Assembly: GCF_011386835.1 (NCBI RefSeq)
Contig: NC_088800.1
Location: 80,106,981-80,170,980 of the forward strand
Origin: Chrysemys picta bellii
Lineage: Eukaryota; Chordata; Testudines; Emydidae
Length of the DNA stretch: 64,000 nucleotides
Reading direction: 5' to 3'
Under the pieces are notes generated by a model. The model searched no databases and was not told the origin of the DNA. It saw nothing but the letters and a program-made list of their open reading frames with translations. Made by a program: the position numbers and the translations under genes. Shown here piece by piece: positions 55,483 to 64,000 of this stretch. Position 1 is the stretch's first letter, and each line of letters starts with the position of its first letter.

Positions 55483-56364
55483 GAGGGAACACACGCACGC
55501 AGCCGAGTGATATCAACAGGAGAAAGCAGAAGCACCACACCGGTAGCATCTCACAACAGATTTCAGCAGAGGCAAGGATTTCACCCACGAGTTTCATCTC
55601 CCCCGCTCCCAGAAACAGACACAAGAAAGAAGCAGAAAGTCAGACACAGCCTGAGCAAACACAGAGTGTAGCAATAAGAAAAGCTTAGAGAGAGAGAGAG
55701 CTTTTGGGCTGAGTGCTGGCTAGAAAGGGGCTAAGAGCTCTGAGCAAAGAAATTGTCTCCAGCTATTTAATTCCTCATGTGTTCAGGGGAACAGGACTTT
55801 GTACCTTCTTGTGAATAAATAGGATTGCACCATTATCAGTTTCTCCTCTTACTGGAAACAACCCATAGGGCTCCAAACTGGGACTAACTGTTTGGGTCAA
55901 AAGGGGAACAATATCTTTTGAAAGCCACATGCTGCATTCAAAACATGAATACAGAGATCCTCCATGTGATGGTCATCAGAGGTTTACTCTGCAGCCGGCC
56001 CTATTCCAGGTGCAGCTTTTTTGAGGTGGCTGCTCCTCAAGTCTATGTGTTATTGCTCTCAGTGACTCAAGAGGGGTGGCGGGGAGAGGAGGAGGTTTGC
56101 TGGCTTCATTTAACAAGAGATTGATTTAAATTCCCACTCCTGTGGGGACAGACTTTTGGGGCCTGCTCACCACCCATTGAAGCTACTCCAAGCCTTTCGT
56201 GTTTGCTACTGACAACCAGGAAGACCATCTGGGTGTGTTTAAATAACCTCCAGGGTCCGGTGGTTCTTCGCCTTATGTAAAGCTCTGCAGCAATCTCTGA
56301 GCTAGATTTACTCCGAACAGATTTGTTTCCTCAGTCTTCATTAAAGGAATGAGCGTGCTTTGCC
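55483..56364. other. No gene recognised
   Basis: The part directly after the LTR may be ERV leader. It has a GAGA run at 55689-55701 and no gag-like ORF. The rest is unique. Confidence 0.45.
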
Positions 56365-56545
56365 TTTATGTAATACCTCCCACCTGAGGATCTGCAAGCA
56401 CTGTACAGATGTGGGAACTAATGGTTCTTGCTTTGCAGATGTTATGAGGCCAAGAGGTCAAACAACTTGCCCCCAGTCATACAGTGAGGAATAGAGCCCA
56501 GATCCTTGCTTCCCAGTCTCCTGCGCTAAACACCGCAGGCTTCTT
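56365..56545 (-). repeat. MIR/CORE-like SINE, antisense
   Basis: It reads 'gatctgcaagcactgtacag', 'aggccaagaggtcaaacaac', 'ttgcccccagtcatacagtg' and 'tcctgcgctaaacaccgcag', the inverse order of the MIR-type SINE. Confidence 0.65.
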
Positions 56546-56559
56546 GGGTCCCAGTCATC

Positions 56560-56637
56560 TCACTCAGACCACTGCAGCTCCATCAACCCCAGTGAAGTTA
56601 CTCCTGATTTACACCAGTGTGAGAAGAGAATCGGGCC
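56560..56637. repeat. Relic of palindromic 'ttacaccagtgtgag' family
   Basis: It reads 'catcaaccccagtgaagtta', 'ctcctgatttacaccagtgt' and 'gagaagagaatcgggccc', a good match to one arm plus centre. Confidence 0.6.
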
Positions 56638-59600
56638 CTTTTCTGTTCTTTTTTTGTTTAAACGCATACAAAAAAGACCAAGAGGAGCATTGGCAGCACT
56701 GGGATAGCAGGGGCTGCTGCAGGTGGGTGGGTTTTCCCGAAGGCCCAGTGTGATATCGGTGCGTCTGGATATAGGTGAGTAGGGAGCTCATAGAGAAGGT
56801 GCCAATAGATGGGGCTGGAGAATATGTAACGTAGTTCCTGGGTTTTCTAGGCTCAAGAAAACGTGTGCGTTGCAAATGGCTTCCTCTGGCCACACGTTAT
56901 ATTGGTGCTGAACACCTGAGAAGCTGCCCAGAAGAGCAATAGATCCAGGCTCTGTCGGTCTGAGGCTAGGGGCCAGATTCTCAGCTCCGTGTAGCTATTT
57001 ACACCAGCTGAGGATTTGAACCCCGTTGCCACCCTAGGTTAACGCGGCGGGGAGGCATTTGAAACAGGACAGCCCTCGAGCACTGGAGGCTGTGGCCAAA
57101 GTGAAATGAGTCGGGTGCTTTCGGGCAGGTCTCTAGCAGAGACTTGCCAGTATCAGAACATCAGCGCCCATTGGGGGCACAATTCAATATGGGGTCTGTG
57201 TTCCAGGGAGGCCAGAACTCGAATGCTTTGGGTCAGGAGCAAGGTGCATTATCAGAGCTGTGTTTGGATCCCAGGGCTGGACTAGCAGAGGGGGACTGCA
57301 GGTCAGGACAGGCATCCACAGAGTTGGGCGGGTGGTGTTCACGTGCCACTCTACCTGACCCCGCTCCATTAAACGCCAGCCTTTTCTTAGCATGAACACT
57401 AAAATGCAACGGAGCTGTTCTGTAGCCATGGTTCCATGCTCTTGCGCACTGAGCCCTACCAGCCCTGGGACGGGTTCCTTTGGCAGGTTATTAGTCCTTT
57501 ACCGGGTATTTGTTTAAGAAGATTAGCCCAGTGGAGAAGTGTGTGATTTTGGATTATGGCTTTGAGTCTTTCCATTTAATTCCTGCTACAGTGCATCTGG
57601 TTCTGCAGCAAGGGGGACCTTCAGCATTTCCCCTCTCTCCCTTTCAGAGTCACCTCCCCTGCTCTGATAGCATCATGCTTAAAGACCCTTCTTGTCACGG
57701 GGAGGTAGGTTTTATGATGAGTAAATATAACCAGCCGAACTTCAGCCCAGATCTCAAACCAGAGCTTTTCTTTAGGTTCATTTAAGTCTTGTGTCCCCGT
57801 CCCACCAGCCAACCCCAACCCTCCTCGTTCCTCTTCGCCAGGAGTCTGCTATTCCCAGCCCCTAATGTCCTTTTCTACAGTTTCCAACGAGTGAGAGACC
57901 CCCAAGCATCTGCTCAAAGCATATCTGCCAGGAGGCATCCGCTACCAACAGGGGACCAGCCCAGCTGCCGCGTGGGAACACCTCATTCTAATCTACTTTA
58001 TTGCATTCGGTATCCACCACTTCCCCAGCCCCTGTTTGCATCCCAGCCGAGTCAGGACCTTGTTCACAGGTGAACCCCAGGGCACTGAGGTTGATGCAAC
58101 TTTCACTTTCTTCCAGGCCTCCTGGCATGTGAGTTTCCCCAACTCAGGCCCAGTGGGCCCACTTCAGATGCAAATGACTGTACTTGCTGGTAAGAGGGCC
58201 TGAGTTGAAGGGGAGTTTAATTCCTATGCTATGGGGGGCTGGATCCTTGGATCCTTCTTGGCAAGTTTCTGCAGACTCCCTGGGTGGGAGGAGCCAGTTA
58301 TAATCCTAAAGGAAGGATATAGGGAAAATAGGATCGAACCCTAGTAGCCTCACTAACTTCAGTGGGAGCTGAGGGCATCCAGCACCTTCTAGGGCGGGAC
58401 CCCCAGTGTGCTGTCCCAAAACTATCCCCGTGGATCAGGTTAATAAAGGAGACCATGTACTGAGAAAAAAATTCAGTGATCAGGATTCGTTTCCAGCATA
58501 ACATCTGATTAGTAACCACCTGGTTCTCGCCTAGAGCTTTCATCCAGGCCTACAACATAGGTAACCCACTGGCGAGTGTGTGGTATAGGGACCCCGCTGT
58601 GTCGACCCACAGAGGATATGAGTTGTTCCCCCCACTACCACTCAGACAACCATAGCTCTTTAGCTCAAACTGTAGCAGCTCATGCTTTAAGCTCTGGAGG
58701 TTCCTCCGTTCCAACCGTGGTAGGTCAGCCACGCGGGCAGCCATCGTACCTACAGAGCCGAATTCGTCCCTGGTGTAGCCAGTGAGCTCTCTGTTTCCAC
58801 GCGATCAGGAGCGGGGTTGTCAAGAGTCTCCCAATTGCGGATTCTGTGTCCCAACACTGCTCCTCTGGCGCACTAAATGGCCCGCTCGTGTGGCCCCCCT
58901 CAGGACCCAGACGAGGCGTGGGTGGTGAGATGCCCCACTCACCGTCTCCTGGCATCAGAGAGGATCAGCCAGAGCAGGGACATGTTCCCTCCTGCTGCCC
59001 GCAGCAGAAGCCCAAGACCAGATCAAGTGGGACTCGGCTACTAGCTGAAGAGGAGACAACCAAGCAGCACATTCCAGGAGGGGTTTCTTAGTGGACTGAG
59101 GCAGATGTGCTGTGGATTGACTGGTGCTGGAGGATATGTGCTCTCTTTTTAAAAAGGGCACCAGCTGGGAGCAATTTTGGGACCCTTGAAGTGCGATTCC
59201 TTGGCGGGGAAGGTCCCGGGTTCTTAGGCAAGCTTCAGGAGCGCACAGCCCTGCGAGCAGCGCTTTATAAATTTTACATCACCTCAGCTATGTATAGCTT
59301 CCCTCGCAGAGAGACAGACAGTTCAAAGCCCTCGTCAGGAGCAGCTGGGGGAGCAAAAGGAGAGCAAACCCGCGGAGCACGCCTGCTGCAATGGGTCTGT
59401 TGTTTCCCGGGCCCTGCAGCTAGGCCGCAGGCAGGACCTCTGGGTGGAATCCACCCCCTGTGCAGAGGATCTCTGTGCTGTTTAAGTAGTCTGAGAGCCC
59501 CGGCCGAAGGGTCGATAGAGATCGTATCGTGAACTGGCTAATGTGCGTCTGAGCTCACTGCTGAATGGAAGCAGCACTCCACTGTGTGTCCTAGCCCCTG

Positions 59601-60017
59601 TACTGCTAGCATTAGATCCGTTTGTCATTCACACACACTCAGTCATAGCACACAGAGAACTGGGGTCACAGCTGCAGCCGCCGACTGCTTAAAAGTCTTT
59701 CTGATGAAGGGAGCCAGCAGTGACCTCCCCATTTCGCCGGCCCCTGGTGACCTCCCCATTTCGCCGGCCCCTGGAACTCCGAACCCTCAAAGCGTGGGGA
59801 GGAGGCAGAAGGGGAGTTTTCCTCTAGAACCGGCCTGTCCAAGGCTGGGCGACCCTACATAACAAACCTAGGGCGCTCGGCTGCTCTGTGATTCCTGGAT
59901 TGCCAGCAGGACCCAAGCAGGATAGACGAGTACACAGCTTCAGGGTTCCTCTCCTGGCTGTTCTTGGAAGCAGGCAGTTGTCTGACAATCCTGCTCTCAG
60001 CATCCAAGGGTAGAGGA
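56638..60017. other. No gene recognised
   Basis: About 3.4 kb with few repeats: palindromic scraps at about 56.97-57.02 and 58.35-58.39 kb, and a 27-bp duplication at 59.72 kb. The ORF of 141 aa at 59107-59532 shows no domain. It may be unique intronic or intergenic DNA. Confidence 0.45.
59721..59774. repeat. 27-bp tandem duplication
   Basis: Two identical 27-bp units start 'tgacctccccatttcgccgg' at 59721 and 59748. Perfect identity points to a recent slippage or copy event. Confidence 0.95.
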
Positions 60018-60018
60018 G

Positions 60019-60142
60019 TACGGTGACCAGACAGCAAATGTGAAAAATCAGGACAGGGGGTGGGAGGTAATAGGTGCCTATATAATAAAAGCCCCAAATA
60101 TCGGGACTGTCCCTATAAAATCAGGACATCTGCTCACCCTAG
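60019..60142 (-). mobile_element. Non-autonomous hAT-type MITE, TAGGGTGA family
   Basis: It begins TACGGTGAccag and ends tgctCACCCTAg, with the internal 'ctatataataaaagcccc'. The octamer tagaggag lies at 60011-60018 and again at 60143-60150, giving a perfect duplication if one extra G is allowed at the right end. Same orientation as the 8.77-kb copy. Confidence 0.85.
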
Positions 60143-60229
60143 TAGAGGAGGGACCTGGTGATGGAGGTCAGATGAGGCTCTGACTATGAGGCAGTTGTCT
60201 ACCCAGGAGCCATGGCCAGGTGTCCTGAT

Positions 60230-60646
60230 CAGGGCCGACTCTAGGATTTTTGCCGCCCCAAGCGAAAACAATTTTGGCCGCCCCCCCCCCCATTTTTTTC
60301 TTACCCCACCCCCGGCCCCGCCTCAACTCCGCCCCTTCCCCAAATCCCCAGCCCTGCCTCCTCCCCCCAGGCTCTCAAGCCTAGGAGAGAGGGAGGGAGA
60401 GGGAGAGGGAGAGGGAGAGGGAGAAGCAGCGCGTGCGCCGCGGCCACTCAGGGTCTCCCCCTCCCTCCTGGGTTTGAGAGCCTGGGAGGGAGGGCGAGCA
60501 GCGGCGCGCGAGCGGCAGCAGCGGAGGTGAGTTAGGGCGGCCGGGGCACATTTTTAGGGGCGGCATGGCCCACGCCAGAATGCCGCCCCTAAAAATGTGC
60601 CGCCCCAAGCACCAGCTTGTTTTGCTGGTGCCTAGAGCCGGCCCTG
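60230..60646. mobile_element. Non-autonomous hAT element with perfect TSD
   Basis: Termini cagggccgactctagg and cctagagccggccctg are a 16-bp inverted repeat with one mismatch. The 8-bp duplication gtcctgat is perfect at 60222-60229 and 60647-60654. Near the right end, 'gccgcccctaaaaatgtgcc' is the inverse of 'ggcacatttttaggggcggc', a long internal hairpin. A (GAGGGA)n run is at about 60388-60424. Length 417 bp; no transposase. Confidence 0.93.
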
Positions 60647-61309
60647 GTCCTGATTTGTCCAGTCCCTGACTGAAAGGTAAAGCACAGAACCCACCCTAGC
60701 TATTGGCAATAGCTGACCTCCTCCTCAGCAATCCTCTGCAAAGGGCTCGAAGGACAGCAAGAGCCCCGGAGTCTGGCCTAACCTCTTCTGCTAGCTTTGG
60801 TCTGGGGGAGCTGGTAACGCTGCTAGATCATCTCAATCTTTCTGGCTGTCAAAGGGGATTTGTTCTCCAGTGCTAAGTAACAAACCCTGTCAAAACCACG
60901 CTGAGATAATCAGAGCATTGAGTATCTCTGGAAGTCTTCCGTCCTGCCCCTCCGGCGCCCCCACCTCCACCCCTCCCCAGCCAAAGCCCACTTCTCAGAT
61001 AACAATGCCTGTGTTTGTCTAACATGCCAGTCCCAGCCAAGGGTTTATGGCCAAACATCCGGCGAGGGGAGAGAGGCATCAAACAACAAGGGAGCCAAGT
61101 CACCCGTCTGCAGAGCTAAGCACAGAAAGTACCGGGGGTGACGGAGAACAGGAGGAACATCGTGACATCTCTGGAACGGAGCAGCCGCCCGGGCCCGCGG
61201 GCACTGACTGCATGGCAGAAGCTATGGACAGCTGGGAGGAATTTGTTCGCGCCTGACAAACCACACACACAAGGCTCCGTTTCCAACACATCCCACCCAC
61301 CGCTCAGGG
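60647..61309. other. No gene recognised
   Basis: Unique DNA. Short ORFs on both strands lack domains. Confidence 0.5.
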
Positions 61310-61620
61310 TCTCTGATGTCTTAATTAAGGATGTATTAAAGCCGCTATTGTATGACTCTCGCCGAGGTCTGTGGGGCTGCTCGCGAGCACCGATTCAATC
61401 TCCTTGACACATCGTTACATCAAAATTACATAAGCAATAAATGCATAATTAGGCTCTTCCGCAGAAAGGCACTCGGAGTGAGAGCAGCGCTGCTCTCCTA
61501 AGGCATGTTTCTGCCTTTAATGGGTGTTTAACTTTCAATAGAGTTGATGTTAATCACACAGTCACTTAATTAACTGCTCACCTCACCAGCTAGACGCTGG
61601 TACATTACAGCGATGCTGGT
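61310..61620. promoter_or_regulatory. Candidate conserved non-coding DNA
   Basis: Non-repetitive, with many homeodomain-type words: 'gtcttaattaaggatg', 'gcaataaatgcataattagg', 'gtgtttaactttcaatagag', 'gatgttaatcacacag' and 'cacttaattaactgctcacc'. No ORF or repeat match explains the pattern. It is the strongest of three such candidates here; function is inferred. Confidence 0.3.
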
Positions 61621-61717
61621 AGGTACCATGTGCTTAGGGATTGCTAGCTGAGCAATGCTCCAGGCCGTGGGGGTGTTGTGGTCTCATACACATGCCCCCA
61701 ATGCAATAATACAAGGG

Positions 61718-61802
61718 ACTAGATCCTCACCTGGGCAACGCTGGAGTAGCTCCATTAATGTCAATGGAGTTATGCTGATCTACACCAACTGAGCGTGTGG
61801 CC
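61718..61802. repeat. Relic of palindromic 'gtcaatggagtta' family
   Basis: It reads 'actagatcctcacctgggca', 'gagtagctccattaatgtca' and 'atggagttatgctgatctac', then 'accaactgag'. The centre is well kept. Confidence 0.6.
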
Positions 61803-62209
61803 TGAGGTGTCACCTCTTTGGGTGTCTCGGGATTTTATTGTTATGTATTTAGCATAAGCATAAAGCGCTTACGATGGAAGTTCTCCGAGTTCATCTACAC
61901 TCTGGTGATGACAAACTTTGGAGAGTGTTAAAACGAGACACAGGCTCATGGTCTAGATCCAAAACCTCCACTGTTTTAGTGCAGGGTAATCGCTGTTTAA
62001 TTATCCACATGAAATCATTGGCCTATTATGAATTTCCCCCCTGACAAAGGGCAGTCACCTCTGGGGTGGAAGGTACCAGTTGCTTAATGGCACCAGGTGA
62101 TTCTACATCCAGTGATTTGGGGCAGGCAGGGAAGAATGCCATGTCCTGCTGAAACCTGCAAGGGCTGGCAGAATGAATCTGCCCTATGCAGGTGGCACTG
62201 AACTTGGGG

Positions 62210-62584
62210 GGTAAATAATGCTAAGGCCAGATCTCTTCTACAGAGCTATCTGGATCACATGGTGAGCTGAACAACATATGTTTTGATACAGCTAAATGCG
62301 AGGTCATATGTAGAGGAAGGGAGGGCTGTATTTTGGAAAGCAGTGACTCAGCAAAGACTGGGCGTGCACGATGGATCGCTACTTGGTGCAGTGACTGACC
62401 GCAAATGTGATCCTTGGATGGCCAAGCAGAGGAGTATTGAATAGAAGAAAGGAGGTGGTATTATCACGGTATAGAACAGTGAGCCCACTGCTGGAATACT
62501 GCATCCAGGGCTAATGTCCACACTTTGAAAAGCATGTTGACAAATTGGAAAGGATGCAGAAAAAGAGCTAAAATTATGGAGATA
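62210..62584 (+). mobile_element. CR1 LINE, left part, split by a SINE
   Basis: It contains 'acagctaaatgcgaggtcat', 'actggaatactgcatcca'-type sequence ('ctgctggaatactgcatcca'), 'cacactttgaaaagcatgtt' and 'ggaaaggatgcagaaaaaga', all matching the CR1 ORF2 C-terminal coding region also seen at 49.9-50.2 kb. It is old, with many stops. It continues after the SINE at 62764. Confidence 0.8.
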
Positions 62585-62763
62585 TCCTATCTCATAGAAC
62601 TGGAAGGAACCCCAAAAGGGTCATCAAGTCCAGCCCCCTGCCTTCACTAGTGGGACCCAGTACTGATTTTGCCCCAGATCCCTAAGTGGCCCCCTCAAAG
62701 ATTGAACTCACAATCCTGGGTTTAGCAGGCCAATGCTCAAACCACTGAGCTATCCCTCTACCA
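62585..62763 (-). mobile_element. Tortoise-type tRNA(Lys) SINE, antisense
   Basis: The order is tail 'ctcatagaactggaaggaac', body 'gccccagatccctaagtggc', box-B inverse 'ggattgaac'-like ('agattgaactcacaatcctg') and head 'aaccactgagctatccctct'. It matches the copy at 18433-18613 throughout. It sits inside a CR1 and is flanked by similar CR1-derived bases ('aaaattatggagat' and 'gaatggctagagat'), consistent with a target duplication of about 14 bp. Confidence 0.88.
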
Positions 62764-62935
62764 GAATGGCTAGAGATCTGGAAAACTTGCCTTACAAGAA
62801 GCACCATGCAGTCAGCCTAACAAAGAGAAGCTGCCGAGGTGACTGGATCATGAGTGGCAAGTACCTACATGGGGAGCAGGTTTCTGATAGTAGCAGGCAC
62901 TTCCATGTACCAGACAAAGGCCCCAGGGAGTGAGG
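62764..62935 (+). mobile_element. CR1 LINE, right part
   Basis: It resumes the CR1 with 'gagatctggaaaacttgcct', 'tacaagaagcaccatgcagt', 'cctaacaaagagaagctgcc' and 'gcaagtacctacatggggag', in register with the left part. The two halves make one CR1 interrupted by one SINE. Confidence 0.8.
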
Positions 62936-62989
62936 GTGTCCCTTGTGGGAGCGAAGGGACAAGCGTCTGCTGCTAGGAATATAAAGGGT

Positions 62990-63370
62990 GTCTTTAGCGA
63001 GGCTGCTGGACACAGAGTGACCCTGTGGCTCTCTGCATCTCTAGCTCCCAGGGGGACCAGCAGCCTGCCAGGGGAGCTGAGCCGAGGATGACAATTCCCT
63101 TTGGGGGCAACTTTGGAGGTTTTGAAATTTGTTTTTCACTCCACAATGGAACGAAGCCTAAATCTTTCTGGTGTAACCTGGATTGGGTCTCCCCCCACCC
63201 CTAATGACAACTTTGTTGAAACTGCTCCATTTCCAGGAACACTTTGGGGTTTGACGAAGCAGCAGATTTCAGTGACTTTGCATCAGAAATGCTCTGATCT
63301 GCTCCAGTGTATTGCACAGAGTCTCCTTAAGTCCCTGGCCTGGACTCACCAGTCCTGGAATGAACCAGTG
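62990..63370. repeat. Unidentified dispersed repeat, copy B
   Basis: Two blocks (63000-63060 and 63325-63365) match copy A at 52064-52215. The 265 bp between them is missing from copy A. A TATA-like 'aatataaaggg' lies just upstream (62979-62989). It could be an LTR or other element. I do not recognise it. Confidence 0.5.
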
Positions 63371-64000
63371 ACTACACTGCAGGGGGCGGGGGGGAATTGT
63401 GGGTGCAGTACAAGTTTCACACCTTGTGTGTCACTGGGCTCTGGAAGCCCCCCGAGCCCTTGGTAATTATGCCTTTGGAGCTGGGTTAGTGTACGGAGAC
63501 CTCCTTTCACTGGAGCATTAATGCGCTCCCTACTGGGGAGGAGACAAAGACGGGCTGCAGGGAGTGTCATGGAAACTGCTTTCATGGCTTGGAGCTTGGG
63601 AAGCAGCAGTGGGACTAGCTGGGCCTCCCTTTCATAGCGGGGCTTGAATGGACCTCGCTGACAAGCTGCTGGTGTCTTCTGGCAATGGAAAGCTTGTGAA
63701 GCGCTAATATGCCCTGTGGACAGTCAAAGAGCTGGGCTGTTGTCAGGCAGAAGTCAGGAGCGGGGAGATTGCGCTTAGCTGTCAGATTTCAAGAAGATGG
63801 ATCCAACTGCATCAGAAAATCTCAAGTCGTGCCTCTCACTGGGGACAACAGAGCATGTGTCTGGCATGCACAGCCCCTTGGGTTGCTGATACTTTCAGAC
63901 GCCAAACAAGTTACGGGCTGACTCCAGATTTTTGGCCAGATCACAGCTCTGTTACACAACTCGCACCAGCTGCTGCTCACAAGCTCAGCTGATTTCATCC
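63371..64000. other. No gene recognised to window end
   Basis: Unique sequence with short ORFs. Repeat B may extend some way into it. Confidence 0.45.

Noticed and set aside
60300..60560. CpG-island promoter
   Set aside because: The GC- and CpG-rich stretch lies entirely within a hAT element bounded by an 8-bp duplication; no exon follows.

Overview
This window is non-coding vertebrate chromosomal DNA, most likely from a turtle (Testudines). The pointers are its interspersed repeats: CR1 LINEs, a Lys-tRNA-derived SINE of the tortoise 'Cry/PolIII-SINE' type with a CR1-like tail, MIR/CORE-like SINEs, many short hAT-type DNA transposons, Penelope-like fold-back units and several ERV LTRs. There are no prokaryotic operons, no ribosome-binding-site-led ORFs and no rRNA. 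I found no host exon that I could defend. The only protein-coding sequence I recognise is the decayed reverse-transcriptase ORF of CR1 elements. The two longest ORFs (517 and 403 aa) are artefacts of a 75-bp minisatellite.

Layout. 0-7 kb is mostly unique DNA with SINE scraps. 7.0-10.1 kb is a repeat stack: a CR1 tail, a SINE, an ERV LTR (7373-8201) with a possible primer-binding site, an old DNA transposon split by a young hAT, another hAT, and a Penelope-like inverted pair with a 13-bp target duplication. 10-28 kb is largely unique with SINEs, one tRNA-type SINE and a hAT with a perfect 8-bp duplication (23663-24051). 28.9-32.4 kb has two hATs, a SINE and a CR1 tail. 32.7-34.6 kb is a 1.8-kb hAT-like element swollen by a 75-bp tandem array. 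35-43.3 kb mixes a second Penelope-like family, SINEs, palindromic MITEs and CR1 tails. 44.0-46.0 kb is a nested stack: an antisense ERV LTR hit by a Penelope-like pair and a MITE, abutting a CR1 end. 47.6-50.7 kb holds an LTR and two CR1s. 53-55.5 kb holds two hAT-like elements and an LTR with triplicated U3 repeats. 60.0-60.7 kb has two hATs with target duplications. 62.2-62.9 kb is a CR1 split by a SINE.

The window is best read as intergenic DNA or a long intron whose content records waves of transposition. Nine hAT-type insertions here can be delimited to the base pair by 8-bp target-site duplications. Three stretches (about 12.4-12.8, 27.7-28.0 and 61.3-61.6 kb) look unlike the repeats and are candidates for conserved regulatory DNA, but this cannot be shown without alignment. 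Family names rest on pattern recognition from memory; the duplications, terminal inverted repeats and tandem units were read directly from the sequence.
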